A DNA stretch of 64,000 nucleotides, from positions 310,001-374,000 of the forward strand of contig NW_027478527.1 in NCBI RefSeq assembly GCF_051014685.1, read 5' to 3'. Positions 1-12,669 of the stretch are shown here, in pieces. Origin of the DNA: Ptiloglossa arizonensis. Taxonomy: Eukaryota > Arthropoda > Insecta > Hymenoptera > Colletidae. Position numbers and translations under genes: made by a program. How positions within the stretch are numbered: the first letter of the stretch is position 1; every line of letters starts with the position of its first letter. The notes beneath the pieces are model-generated. The model was not told the origin of the DNA. It saw nothing but the letters and a program-made list of their open reading frames with translations, and made no database searches.

Positions 1-872
1 CACTTCTGCTGCTCCAATCGCTTAACCAGGATGGCCTAGGGGAAAAATACACATACCGTTGCAACCGGGCGAGTTTCTACTTCCAGATGCAATAGGAATT
101 TTTGGGTTAGGTCAATCCGTTCGCGAGATATGGGAGTTTGAAGCCAAGAAATGGTTGAGAAGGCAAAAAATTTTTCGCAATTCTGCTGCTCCAAACGCTT
201 AAACAGAATGGCCTAGGGAAAAAATACACATACCGTCGTAATCGGGCGAGTTTCTACTTTCAGACGCAGAAGGAATTTTTGGGTTTGGTCAATCCGTTCG
301 CGAGATATGGGACTTTGAATCTAAGAAATGGTTGAGAAGACAACAAATTTTTCGCACTTCTGCTGCTCCAATCGCTTAACCAGGATGGCCTAGGGGAAAA
401 ATACACATACCGTTGCAACCGGGCGAGTTTCTACTTTCAGATGCAATAGGAATTTTTGGGTTAGGTCAATCCGTTCGCGAGATATGGGAGTTTGAAGCCA
501 AGAAATGGTTGAGAAGGCAACAAATTTTTCGCACTTCTGCTGCTCCAATCGCTTAACCAGGATGGCCTAGGGGAAAAATACACATACCGTTGCAACCGGG
601 CGAGTTTCTACTTTCAGATGCAATAGGAATTTTTGGGTTAGGTCAATCCGTTCGCGAGATATGGGAGTTTGAAGCCAAGAAATGGTTGAGAAGGCAAAAA
701 ATTTTTCGCAATTCTGCTGCTCCAAACGCTTAAACAGAATGGCCAAAGGAAAAAATACACATACCGTCGTAATCGGGCGAGTTTCTACTTTCAGATGCAA
801 TAGGAATTTTTGGGTTAGGTCAATCCGTTCGCGAGATATGGGAGTTTGAAGCTAAGAAATGGTTGAGAAGAC

Positions 873-1940
873 AACAAATTTTTCGCAATTCTGCTGCTCC
901 AAACGCTTAACCAGAATGGCCTAGGGAAAAAATACGCACACCCTTGTAATCGGGCGAGTTTCTACTTTCAGACGCAGAAGGAATTTTTGGGTTTGGTCAA
1001 TCCGTTCGCGAGATATGGGACTTTGAATCTAAGAAATGGTTGAGAAGACAACAAATTTTTCGCGATTCTGCTGCTCCAAACGCTTAACCAGAATGGGCTA
1101 GGGAAAAAATTCACATACCGTTGTAATTGGGCGAGTTTCTACTTTCAGACGCAACAGGAATTTTTGGGATAGGACAATCCGTTCGCGAGATATGGGTCTT
1201 TGAAGCTAAGAAATGGTTGACAAGACAACAAATTTTTCGCACTTCTGCTGATCCAAACGCTTAACCAGAATGGCCTAGGGAAAAAATACACATACCGCTG
1301 TAGTCGGGCGAGTGTCTACTTTCAGATGCAATAGGAATTTTTGGGTTAGGTCAATCCGTTCGCGAGATATGGGAGTTTGAAGCCAAGAAATGGTTGAGGA
1401 GGCAAAAAATTTTTCGCAATTCTGCTGCTCCAAACGCTTAACCAGAATGGTCTAGGGAAAAAATACACATTCCGTTGTAATCGGGCGAGTTTCTACTTTC
1501 AGATGCAATAGGAATTTTTGGGTTAGGTCAATCCGTTCGCGAGATATGGGAGTTTGAAGCCAAGAAATGATAGAGAAGGCAAAAAATTGTTCACAATTCT
1601 GCTGCCCCAAACGCTTAACCAGAATGGGCTAGGGAAAAAATACACATACCGTTGTAATCGAGCGAGGTTATACTTTCAGATGCAATAGGAATTTTTGGGT
1701 TAGGTCAATCCGTTCGCGAGATATGGGAGTTTGAAGCCAAGAAATGGTTGAGAAGGCAAAAAATTTTTCGCAATTCTGCTGCTTCAAACGCTTAACCAGA
1801 ATGGCCTAGGGCAAAAATACACATACCGTTGTAATCGGGCGAGTTTCTACTTTCAGTTACAATAGGAATTTTTGGGTCTGGTCAATCCGTTCGCGAGATA
1901 TGGGACTTTGAAGCTAAGAAATGGTTGACAAGACAACAAA
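873..1940. repeat. 28-monomer offset duplicate, copy 1
   Basis: This stretch matches 5,829-6,896 at an offset of 4,956 bp (28 x 177). Shared rare markers include AAATTCACAT with TTGTAATTGGG near 1,110/6,066, TTAGGACAATCC or ATAGGACAATCC, and CTGATCCAAACGC near 1,250/6,206. The copies differ at more than ten positions by eye, so this is an older duplication than those in the centre. Confidence 0.7.
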
Positions 1941-2599
1941 TTTTTCGCACTTCTGCTGCTCCAATCGCTTAACCAGGATGGCCTAGGGGAAAAATACACA
2001 TACTGTTGCAACCGGGCGAGTTTCTACTTTCAGATGCAATAGGAATTTTTGGGTTAGGTCAATCCGTTCGCGAGATATGGGAGTTTGAAGCCAAGAAATG
2101 GTTGAGAAGGCAAAAAATTTTTCGCAATTCTGCTGCTCCAAACGCTTAAACAGAATGGCCAAAGGAAAAAATACACATACCGTCGTAATCGGGCGAGTTT
2201 CTACTTTCAGATGCAATAGGAATTTTTGGGTTAGGTCAATCCGTTCGCGAGATATGGGAGTTTGAAGCTAAGAAATGGTTGGGAAGACAACAAATTTTTC
2301 GCAATTCTGCTGCTTCAAACGCTTAACCAGAATGGCCTAGGGAAAAAATACACATACCGTTGTAATCGGTAGAGTTTCTACTTTCACAAACAACAGGAAT
2401 TTTTGGGTTTGGTCAATCCGTTCGCGAGGTATGGGACTTTGAAGCTAAGAAATGGTTGAGAAGACAACAAATTTTTCGCAATTCTGCTGCTCCAAACGCT
2501 TAACCAGAATGGGGTAGGGAAAAAATACACATACCGTTGTAATCGGGAGAGTTTCTACTTTCACAAGCAACAGGAATTTTTGGGTTTGGTCAATCCGTT

Positions 2600-4650
2600 C
2601 GCGAGATATGGGAGTTTGAAGCCAAGAAATGGTAGAGAAGGCAAAAAATTGTTCACAATTCTGCTGCGCCAAACGCTTAACCAGAATGGCCTAGGGAAAA
2701 AATACACATACCCTTGTAATCGGGCGAGGTTCTACTTTCAGATGCAATAGGAATTTTTGGGTTAGGTCAATCCGTTCGCGAGATATGGGAGTTTGAAGCC
2801 AAGAAATGGTTGAGAAGGCAAAAAATTTTTCGCAATTCTGCTGCTTCAAACGCTTAACCAGAATGGCCTAGGGAAAAAATACACATACCGTTGTAATCGG
2901 GCGAGTTTCTACTTTCAGTTACAATAGGAATTTTTGGGTCTGGTCAATCCGTTCGCGAGATATGGGACTTTGAAGCTAAGAAATGGTTGACAAGACAACA
3001 AATTTTTCGCACTTCTGCTGCTCCAATCGCTTAACCAGGATGGCCTAGGGGAAAAATACACATACCGTTGCAACCGGGCGAGTTTCTACTTTCAGATGCA
3101 ATAGGAATTTTTGGGTTAGGTCAATCCGTTCGCGAGATATGGGAGTTTGAAGCCAAGAAATGGTTGAGAAGGCAAAAAATTTTTCGCAATTCTGCTGCTC
3201 CAAACGCTTAAACAGAATGGCCTAGGGAAAAAATACACATACCGCTGTAGTCGGGCGAGTGTCTACTTTCAGATGCAATAGGAATTTTTGGGTTAGGTCA
3301 ATCCGTTCGCGAGATATGGGAGTTTGAAGCCAAGAAATGGTAGAGAAGGCAAAAAATTGTTCACAATTCTGCTGCCCCAAACGCTTAACCAGAATGGGCT
3401 AGGGAAAAAATACACATACCGTTGTAATCGGGCGAGGTTCTACTTTCAGATGCAATAGGAATTTTTGGGTTAGGTCAATCCGTTCGCGAGATATGGGAGT
3501 TTGAAGCCAAGAAATGGTTGAGAAGGCAAAAAATTTTTCGCAATTCTGCTGCTTCAAACGCTTAACCAGAATGGCCTAGGGAAAAAATACACATACCGTT
3601 GTAATCGGGCGAGTTTCTACTTTCAGTTACAATAGGAATTTTTGGGTCTGGTCAATCCGTTCGCGAGATATGGGACTTTGAAGCTAAGAAATGGTTGACA
3701 AGACAACAAATTTTTCGCACTTCTGCTGCTCCAATCGCTTAACCAGGATGGCCTAGGGGAAAAATACACATACCGTTGCAACCGGGCGAGTTTCTACTTT
3801 CAGATGCAATAGGAATTTTTGGGTTAGGTCAATCCGTTCGCGAGATATGGGAGTTTGAAGCCAAGAAATGGTTGAGAAGGCAAAAAATTTTTCGCAATTC
3901 TGCTGCTCCAAACGCTTAAACAGAATGGCCTAGGGAAAAAATACACATACCGCTGTAGTCGGGCGAGTGTCTACTTTCAGATGCAATAGGAATTTTTGGG
4001 TTAGGTCAATCCGTTCGCGAGATATGGGAGTTTGAAGCCAAGAAATGGTAGAGAAGGCAAAAAATTGTTCACAATTCTGCTGCTCCAAACGCTTAACCAG
4101 AATGGGCTAGGGAAAAAATACACATACCGTTGTAATCGGGCGAGATTCTACTTTCAGATGCAATAGGAATTTTTGGGTTAGGTCAATCCGTTCGCGAGAT
4201 ATGGGAGTTTGAAGCCAAGAAATGGTTGAGAAGGCAAAAAATTTTTCGCAATTCTGCTGCTTCAAACGCTTAACCAGAATGGCCTAGGGAAAAAATACAC
4301 ATACCGTTGTAATCGGGCGAGTTTCTACTTTCAGTTACAATAGGAATTTTTGGGTCTGGTCAATCCGTTCGCGAGATATGGGACTTTGAAGCTAAGAAAT
4401 GGTTGACAAGACAACAAATTTTTCGCACTTCTGCTGCTCCAATCGCTTAACCAGGATGGCCTAGGGGAAAAATACACATACCGTTGCAACAGGGCGAGTT
4501 TCTACTTTCAGATGCAATAGGAATTTTTGGGTTAGGTCAATCCGTTCGCGAGATATGGGAGTTTGAAGCCAAGAAATGGTTGAGAAGGCAAAAAATTTTT
4601 CGCAATTCTGCTGCTCCAAACGCTTAAACAGAATGGCCTAGGGAAAAAAT
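2600..4650. repeat. 708-bp (4-monomer) HOR, about 2.9 copies
   Basis: Successive units starting near 2,610, 3,318 and 4,026 repeat every 708 bp (4 x 177) with the same order of monomer types: TAGAGAAGG/TTGTTCAC, GGCGAGGTTC, TTACAATAG with GGGTCTGG, then CAATCGC with GGATGG and GCAACCGGG. The third unit diverges near 4,650, where a GTCGTAATC monomer replaces the GCTGTAGTC monomer of units one and two. A related partial unit lies upstream near 1,548-2,010. Confidence 0.8.
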
Positions 4651-5828
4651 ACACATACCGTCGTAATCGGGCGAATTTCTACTTTCAGATGCAATAGGAA
4701 TTTTTGGGATAGGTCAATCCGTTCGCGAGATATGGGAGTTTGAATCTAAGAAATGGCTGAGAAGACAACAAATTTTTCGCTATTCTGCTGCTCCAAACGC
4801 TTAACCAGAATGGCCTAGGGAAAAACTACGCACACCCTTGTAATCGGGCGAGTTTCTACTTTCAGACGCAGAAGGAATTTTTGGGTTTGGTCTATCCGTT
4901 CGCGAGATATGGGACTTTGAATCTAAGAAATGGTTGAGAAGACAACAAATTTTTCGCACTTCTGCTGCTCCAATCGCTTAACCAGGATGGCCTAGGGGAA
5001 AAATACACATACCGTTGTAACCGGGCGAGTTTCTACTTTCAGATGCAATAGGAATTTTTGGGATAGGTCAATCCGTTCGCGAGATATGGGACTTTGAATC
5101 TAAGAAATGGTTGAGAAGACAACAAATTTTTCGCGATTCTGCTGCTCCAAACGCTTAACCAGAATGGGCTAGGGAAAAAATACACATACCGTTGTAATCG
5201 GGCGAGTTTCTACTTTCAGATGCAATAGGAATTTTTGGGTTAGGTCAATCCGTTCGCGAGATATGGGAGTTTGAATCCAAGAAATGGTAGAGAAGGCAAA
5301 AAATTGTTCACAATTCTGCTGCTCCAAACGCTTAACCAGAATGGGCTAGGGAAAAAATACACATACCGTTGTAATCGGGCGAGGTTCCGCTTTCAGATGC
5401 AACAGGAATTTTTGGGTTAGGTCAATCCGTTCGCGAGATATGGGAGTTTGAAGCCAAGAAATGGTTGAGAAGGCAAAAAATTTTTCGCAATTCTGCTGCT
5501 TCAAACGCTTAACCAGAATGGCCTAGGGAAAAAATACACATACCATTGTAATCGGGCGAGTTTCTACTTTCAGTTACAATAGGAATTTTTGGGTCTGGTC
5601 AATCCGTTCGCGAGATATGGGACTTTGAAGCTAAGAAATGGTTGACAAGACAACAAATTTTTCGCACTTCTGCTGCTCCAATCGCTTAACCAGGATGGCC
5701 TAGGGGAAAAACACACATACCGTTGTAACCGGGCGAGTTTCTACTTTCAGATGCAATAGGAATTTTTGGGTTAGGTCAATCCGTTCGCGAGATATGGGAG
5801 TTTGAAGCCAAGAAATGGTTGAGAAGGC

Positions 5829-6896
5829 AACAAATTTTTCGCAATTCTGCTGCTCCAAACGCTTAACCAGAATGGCCTAGGGAAAAAATACGCACAACCT
5901 TGTAATCGGGCGAGTTTCTACTTTCAGACGCAGAAGGAATTTTTGGGTTTGGTCAATCCGTTCGCGAGATATGGGACATTGAATCTAAGAAATGGTTGAG
6001 AAGACAACAAATTTTTCGCAATTCTGCTACTCCAAACGCTTAACCAGAATGGGCTAGGGAGAAAATTCACATACCGTTGTAATTGGGCGAGTTTCTACTT
6101 TCAGACGCAACAGGAATTTTTGGATTAGGACAATCCGTTCGCGAGATATGGGACTTTGAAGCTAAGAAATGGTTGACAAGACAACAAATTTTTCGCACTT
6201 CTGCTGATCCAAACGCTTAACCAGAATGGCCTAGGGAAAAAATACACATACCGCTGTAGTCGGGCGAGTGTCTACTTTCAGATGCAATAGGAACTTTTGG
6301 GTTAGGTCAATCCGTTCGCGAGATATGGGAGTTTGAAGCCAAGAAATGGTTGAGGAGGCAAAAAATTTTTCGCAATTCTGCTGCTCCAAACGCTTAACCA
6401 GAATGGTCTAGGGAAAAAATACACATACCATTGTAATCGGGCGAGTTTCTACTTTCAGATGCAATAGGAATTTTTGGGTTAGGTCAATCCGTTCGCGAGA
6501 TATGGGAGTTTGAAGCCAAGAAATGGTAGAGAAGGCAAAAAATTGTTCACAATTCTGCTGCTCCAAACGCTTAACCAGAATGGGCTAGGGAAAAAATACA
6601 CATACCGTTGTAATCGGGCGAGGTTCTACTTTCAGATGCAAAAGGAATTTTTGGGTTAGGTCAATCCGTTCGCGAGATATGGGAGTTTGAAGCCAAGAAA
6701 TGGTTGAGAAGGCAAAAAATTTTTCGCAATTCTGCTGCTTCAAACGCTTAACCAGAATGGCCTAGGGAAAAAATACACATACCGTTGTAATCGGGCGAGT
6801 TTCTACTTTCAGTTACAATAGGAATTTTTGGGTCTGGTCAATCCGTTAGCGAGATATGGGACTTTGAAGCTAAGAAATGGTTGACAAGACAACAAA
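5829..6896. repeat. 28-monomer offset duplicate, copy 2
   Basis: Partner of 873-1,940 at 4,956 bp. Homology by rare markers begins after the GGCAAC/GACAAC difference and ends near 6,896, where this copy switches to the TTGTTCAC type. Private changes include TGGATTAGGACA near 6,121 and GTTAGCGAG near 6,845. Confidence 0.7.
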
Positions 6897-6969
6897 TTGT
6901 TCACAATTCTGCTGCTCCAAACGCTTAACCAGAATGGGCTAGGGAAAAAATACACATACCGTTGTAATC

Positions 6970-6990
6970 GGGCGCGGTCTTTCAGATGCA
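6970..6990. other. 4-base deletion in one monomer
   Basis: The copy reads GCGGTCTTTCAG where its partner near 8,745 reads GCGGTTCTACTTTCAG. Four bases are missing between otherwise matching flanks, including the shared unusual GGGCGCGG upstream. This is one of few indels longer than one base in the window. Confidence 0.75.
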
Positions 6991-7564
6991 ATAGGAATTT
7001 TTGTGTTATGTCAATCCGTTCGCGAGATATGGGACTTTGAATCTAAGAAATGGTTGAGAAGACAACAAATTTTTCGCACTTCTGCTGCTCCAATCGCTTA
7101 ACCAGGATGGCCTAGGGGAAAAATACACATACCGTTGCAACCGGGCGAGTTTCTACTTTCAGATGCAATAGGAATTTTTGGGTTAGGTCAATCCGTTCGC
7201 GAGATATGGGAGTTTGAAGCCAAGAAATGGTTGAGAAGGCAACAAATTTTTCGCACTTCTGCTGCTCCAAACGCTTAACCAGAATGGGCTAGGGAAAAAA
7301 TACACATACCGTTGTAATCGGGCGAGTTTCTACTTTCAGATGCAATAGGAATTTTTGGGTTAGGTCAATCCGTTCGCGAGATATGGGAGTTTGAAGCCAA
7401 GAAATGGTTGAGGAGGCAAAAAATTTTTCGCAATTCTGCTGCTCCAAACGCTTAACCAGAATGGTCTAGGGAAAAAATACACATACCGTTGTAATCGGGC
7501 GAGTTTCTACTTTCAGATGCGATAGGAATTTTTGGGTTAGGTCAATCCGTTCGCGAGATATGGG

Positions 7565-8070
7565 AGTTTTGAAGCCAAGAAATGGTAGAGAAGGCAAAAA
7601 ATTGTTCACAATTCTGCTGCTCCAAACGCTTAACCAGAATGGGCTAGGGAAAAAATACACATACCGTTGTAATCGGGCGAGGTTCTACTTTCAGATGCAA
7701 TAGGAATTTTTGGGTTAGGTCAATCCGTTCGCGAGATATGGGAGTTTTGAAGCTAAGAAATGGTTGAGAAGACAACAAATTTTTCGCAAATCTGCTGCTC
7801 CAAACGCTTAACCAGAATGGCCTAGGGAAAAAAATACGCACACCCTTGTAATCGGGCGAGTTTTCTACTTTCAGACGCAGAAGGAATTTTTGGGTTTGGT
7901 CAATCCGTTCGCGAGATATGGGACTTCTGAATCTAAGAAATGGTTGAGAAGACAGCAAATTTTTCGCGATTCTGCTGCTCCAAACGCTTAACCAGAATGG
8001 GCTAGGGAAAAAATACACATACCGCTGTAGTCGGGCGAGTGTCTACTTTCAGATGCAATAGGAACTTTTT
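7565..8070. other. Cluster of six single-base insertions
   Basis: Compared with paralogous monomers, extra bases occur near 7,569 (GAGTTTTGAAG), 7,745 (same site), 7,827 (an extra A in the A run), 7,861 (GTTTTCTAC), 7,926 (GACTTCTGAATC) and 8,065 (ACTTTTTGGG). Most are in homopolymers. The copy near 9,340-9,850 lacks them. The density is far above the rest of the left domain. Confidence 0.75.
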
Positions 8071-10199
8071 GGGTTAGGTCAATCCGTTCGCGAGATATGG
8101 GAGTTTGAAGCCAAGAAATGGTTGAGGAGGCAAAAAATTTTTCGCAATTCTGCTGCTCCAAACGCTTAACCAGAATGGTCTAGGGAAAAAATACACATAC
8201 CATTGTAATCGGGCGAGTTTCTACTTTCAGATGCAATAGGAATTTTTGGGTTAGGTCAATCCGTTCGCGAGATATGGGAGTTTGAAGCCAAGAAATGGTA
8301 GAGAAGGCAAAAAATTGTTCACAATTCTGCTGCTCCAAACGCTTAACCAGAATGGGCTAGGGAAAAAATACACATACCGTTGTAATCGGCGAGGTTCTAC
8401 TTTCAGATGCAAAAGGAATTTTTGGGTTAGGTCAATCCGTTCGCGAGATATGGGAGTTTGAAGCCAAGAAATGGTTGAGAAGGCAAAAAATTTTTCGCAA
8501 TTCTGCTGCTTCAAACGCTTAACCAGAATGGCCTAGGGAAAAAATACACATACCGTTGTAATCGGGCGAGTTTCTACTTTCAGTTACAATAGGAATTTTT
8601 GGGTCTGGTCAATCCGTTCGCGAGATATGGGACTTTGAAGCTAAGAAATGGTTGACAAGACAACAAATTGTTCACAATTCTGCTGCTCCAAACGCTTAAC
8701 CAGAATGGGCTAGGGAAAAAATACACATACCGTTGTAATCGGGCGCGGTTCTACTTTCAGATGCAATAGGAATTTTTGTGTTATGTCAATCCGTTCGCGA
8801 GATATGGGAGTTTGAAGCTAAGAAATGGTTGAGAAGACAACAAATTTTTTCGCAATTCTGCTGCTCCAAACGCTTAACCAGAATGGCCTAGGGAAAAAAT
8901 ACGCACACCCTTGTAATCGGGCGAGTTTCTACTTTCAGACGCAGAAGGAATTTTTGGGTTTGGTCAATCCGTTCGCGAGATATGGGACTTTGAATCTAAG
9001 AAATGGTTGAGAAGACAGCAAATTTTTCGCGATTCTGCTGCTCCAAACGCTTAACCAGAATGGGCTAGGGAAAAAATACACATACCGTTGTAATCGGGCG
9101 AGTTTCTACTTTCAGATGCAATAGGAATTTTTGGGTTAGGTCAATCCGTTCGCGAGATATGGGAGTTTGAAGCCAAGAAATGGTTGAGGAGGCAAAAAAT
9201 TTTTCGCAATTCTGCTGCTCCAAACGCTTAACCAGAATGGTCTAGGGAAAAAATACACATACCGTTGTAATCGGGCGAGTTTCTACTTTCAGATGCGATA
9301 GGAATTTTTGGGTTAGGTCAATCCGTACGCGAGATATGGGAGTTTGAAGCCAAGAAATGGTAGAGAAGGCAAAAAATTGTTCACAATTCTGCTGCTCCAA
9401 ACGCTTAACCAGAATGGGCTAGGGAAAAAATACACATACCGTTGTAATCGGGCGAGGTTCTACTTTCAGATGCAATAGGAATTTTTGGGTTAGGTCAATC
9501 CGTTCGCGAGATATGGGAGTTTGAAGCTAAGAAATGGTTGAGAAGACAACAAATTTTTCGCAAATCTGCTGCTCCAAACGCTTAACCAGAATGGCCTAGG
9601 GAAAAAATACGCACACCCTTGTAATCGGGCGAGTTTCTACTTTCAGACGCAGAAGGAATTTTTGGGTTTGGTCAATCCGTTCGCGAGATATGGGACTTTG
9701 AATCTAAGAAATGGTTGAGAAGACAGCAAATTTTTCGCGATTCTGCTGCTCCAAACGCTTAACCAGAATGGGCTAGGGAAAAAATACACATACCGTTGTA
9801 ATCGGGCGAGTTTCTACTTTCAGATGCAATAGGAATTTTTTGGTTAGGTCAATCCGTTCGCGAGATATGGGAGTTTGAAGCCAAGAAATGGTTGAGGAGG
9901 CAAAAAATTTTTCGCAATTCTGCTGCTCCAAACGCTTAACCAGAATGGTCTAGGGAAAAAATACACATACCGTTGTAATCGGGCGAGTTTCTACTTTCAG
10001 TTACAATAGGAATTTTTGGGTCTGGTCAATCCGTTCGCGAGATATGGGACTTTGAAGCTAAGAAATGGTTGACAAGACAACAAATTTTTCGCACTTCTGC
10101 TGCTCCAATCGCTTAACCAGGATGGCCTAGGGGAAAAATACACATACCGTTGTAACCGGGCGAGATTCTACTTTCAGATGCAATAGGAATTTTTGGGTT

Positions 10200-11310
10200 A
10201 GGTCAATCCGTTCGCGAGATATGGGAGTTTGAAGCCAAGAAATGGTTGAGAAGGCAACAAATTTTTCGCAATTCTGCTGCTCCAAACGCTTAAACAGAAT
10301 GGCCCAGGGAAAAAATACACATACCGTCGTAATCGGGCGTGTTTCTACTTTCAGATGCAATAGGAATTTTTGGGTTAGGTCAATCCGTTCGCGAGATATG
10401 GGAGTTTGAAGCTAAGAAATAGTTGACATGACAACAAATTTTTCGCACTTCTGCTGCTCCAAACGCTTAACCAGAATGGCCCAGGGAAAAAATACACATA
10501 CCGTTGTAATCGGGCGAGTTTCTACTTTCAGACGCAGCAGGAATTTTTGGGTTGGGTCAATCCGTTCGCGAGGTATGGGATTTTGAAGCCAATAAATGGT
10601 TGACAAGGCAAAAAATTTTTCGCAATTCTGCTGCTCCAAACGCTTAACCAGAATGGTCTAGGGAAAAAATACACATACCGTTGTAATCGGGCGAGTTTCT
10701 ACTTTCAGATGCAATAGGAATTTTGGGTTTGGTCAATCCGTTCGCGAGATATGGGAGTTTGAAGCCAAGAAATGGTTGAGAAGGCAACAAATTTTTCGCA
10801 ATTCTGCTGCTCCAAACGCTTAAACAGAATGGCCCAGGGAAAAAATACACATACCGTCGTAATCGGGCGAGTTTCTACTTTCAGATGCAATAGGAATTTT
10901 TGGGTTAGGTCAATCCGTTCGCGAGATATGGGAGTTTGAAGCTAAGAAATGGTTGACATGACAACAAATTTTTCGCACTTCTGCTGCTCCAAACGCTTAA
11001 CCAGAATGGCCCAGGGAAAAAATACACATACCGTTGTAATCGGGCGAGTTTCTACTATCAGATGCAGCAGGAATTTTTGGGTTGGGTCAATCCGTTCGCG
11101 AGGTATGGGATTTTGAAGCCAATAAATGGTTGACAAGGCAAAAAATTTTTCGCAATTCTGCTGCTCCAAACGCTTAACCAGAATGGTCTAGGGAAAAAAT
11201 ACACATACCGTTGTAATCGGGCGAATTTCTACTTTCAGATGCAATAGGAATTTTGGGTTTGGTCAATCCGTTCGCGAGATATGGGAGTTTGAAGCCAAGA
11301 AATGGTTGAG
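10200..11310. repeat. 530-bp (3-monomer) HOR, two copies
   Basis: Sequence from about 10,200 to 10,780 recurs at about 10,730 to 11,310 (offset 530, that is 177+177+176). Shared features are GTCGTAATC, GACATGACAAC, a GGCCCAGGG junction, and GGATTTTGAAGCCAATAAATGG, a variant seen only here. The unit includes the first 176-bp monomer met from the left. Confidence 0.75.
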
Positions 11311-12010
11311 AAGGCAAAAAATTTTTCGCAATTCTGCTGCTCCAAACGCTTAACCAGAATGGCCCAGGGAAAAAATACACATACCGTTGTAATCGGGCGA
11401 GTATCTACTTTCAGACGCAGCAGGAATTTTTGGGTTTGGTCAATCCGTTCGCGAGATATGGGACTTTGAATCTAAGGAATGGTTGAGAAGACAACAAATT
11501 TTTCGCAATTCTGCTGCTCCAAACGCTTAACCAGAATGGGCTAGGGAAAAAATTCACATACCTTTGTAATTGGGCGAGTTTCTACTTTCAGACGCAGCAG
11601 GAATTTTTGGGTTTGGTCAATCCGTTCGCGAGATATGGGACTTTGAAGCCAAGAAATGGTTGAGAAGGCAAAAAATTTTTCGCAATTCTGCTGCTCCAAA
11701 CGCTTAACCAGAATGGTCTAGGGAAAAAATACACATACCGTTGTAATCGGGCGAGTTTCTACTTTCAGGTGCAATAGGAATTTTGGGTTTGGTCAATCCG
11801 TTCGCGAGATATGGGACTTTGAAGCTAAGAAATGGTTGTGAAGACAACAAATTTTTCGCACTTCTGCTGCACCAATCGCTTAACCAGAATGCCCTAGGGG
11901 AAAAATACCCATACCGTTGTAATCGGGCGAGTTTCTACTTTCAGACGCAGCAGGAATTTTGGGTTTGGTCAATCCGTTCGCGAGATATGGGAGTTTGAAG
12001 CCAAGAAATG
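11170..12010. repeat. 17-monomer (3,002-bp) offset duplicate, copy 1
   Basis: This block matches about 14,170-15,010 at 3,002 bp. The shared rare marker AAATTCACATACC with TTTGTAATTGGG starts at 11,553 and 14,555. It contains the first GCCCTAGGGG monomer, here with the private change ATACCCATACC instead of ATACGCATACC. Confidence 0.7.
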
Positions 12011-12669
12011 GTTGAGAAGGCAAAAAATTTTTCGCAATTCTGCTGCTCCAAACACTTAACCAGAATGGCCCAGGGAAAAAATACAAATACCGTTGTAAAC
12101 GGGCGAGTTTCTACTTTCAGACGCAGCAGGAATTTTTGGGTTTGGTCAATCCGTTCGCGAGATATGGGAGTTTGAAGCCAAGAAATGGTTGAGAAGGCAA
12201 AAAATTTTTCGCAATTCTGCTGCTCCAAACGCTTAACCAGAATGGTCTAGGGAGAAAATACACATACCGTTGTAATCGGGCGAGTTTCTACTTTCAGATG
12301 CAATAGGAATTTTTGGGTTAGGTCAATCCGTTCGCGAGATATGGGAGTTTGAAGCCAAGAAATGGTAGAGAAGGCAAAAAATTGTTCACAATTCTGCTGC
12401 TCCAAACGCTTATCCAGAATGGCCTAGGGAAAAAATACACATACCGTTGTAATCGGGCGAGGTTCTACTTCCAGATGCAATAGGAATTTTTGGGTTAGGT
12501 CAATCCGTTCGCGAGATATGGGAGTTTGAAGCCAAGGAATGGTTGAGAAGGCAAAAAATTTTTCGCAATTCTGCTGCTTCAAACGCTTAACCAGAATGGC
12601 CTAGGGAAAAAATACACATACCGTTGTAATCGGGCGAGTTTCTACTTTCAGTTACAATAGGAATTTTTG

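Larger units (their letters stand above)
6240..9790. repeat. ~1.77-kb (10-monomer) HOR, two tandem copies
   Basis: Rare markers recur about 1,770 bp apart. ACCATTGTAATC is near 6,429 and 8,201 (offset 1,772), GATGCGATAG near 7,517 and 9,293 (offset 1,776), and TTTTTGTGTTATGTC near 7,000 and 8,775. The departures from exactly 1,770 are fully accounted for by one-base indels and a 4-base deletion between the markers. About 260 bp in the middle (near 7,010-7,270) does not match its partner, so one copy has been replaced there. Confidence 0.75.
1..10690. repeat. Left domain: 177-bp-phase monomers with short local HORs
   Basis: I saw only the T5 form (GGAATTTTTGGG) in this stretch, so copies keep a 177-bp period apart from sporadic indels. 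The signature monomers of the central core (176-bp form, GCCCTAGGGG type) are absent. A four-monomer module recurs at variable spacing: a TAGAGAAGG/TTGTTCAC monomer, a GGCGAGGTTC monomer, a TTACAATAG/GGGTCTGG monomer, and a monomer with CAATCGC and GGATGG. The GGGTCTGG tag occurs at 1,876, 2,938, 3,646, 4,354 and 5,593, all multiples of 177 apart. Confidence 0.8.

Noticed and set aside
567..800. Minus-strand open frames of about 60-134 codons throughout (peptide with VCVFFP, ISRERID, TQKFLL)
   Set aside because: They are one monomer frame re-read over and over, ending at the TAG in CCTAGG or at 176-bp copies. There is no ribosome-binding or promoter context specific to any copy, no conserved length, and no recognisable domain.
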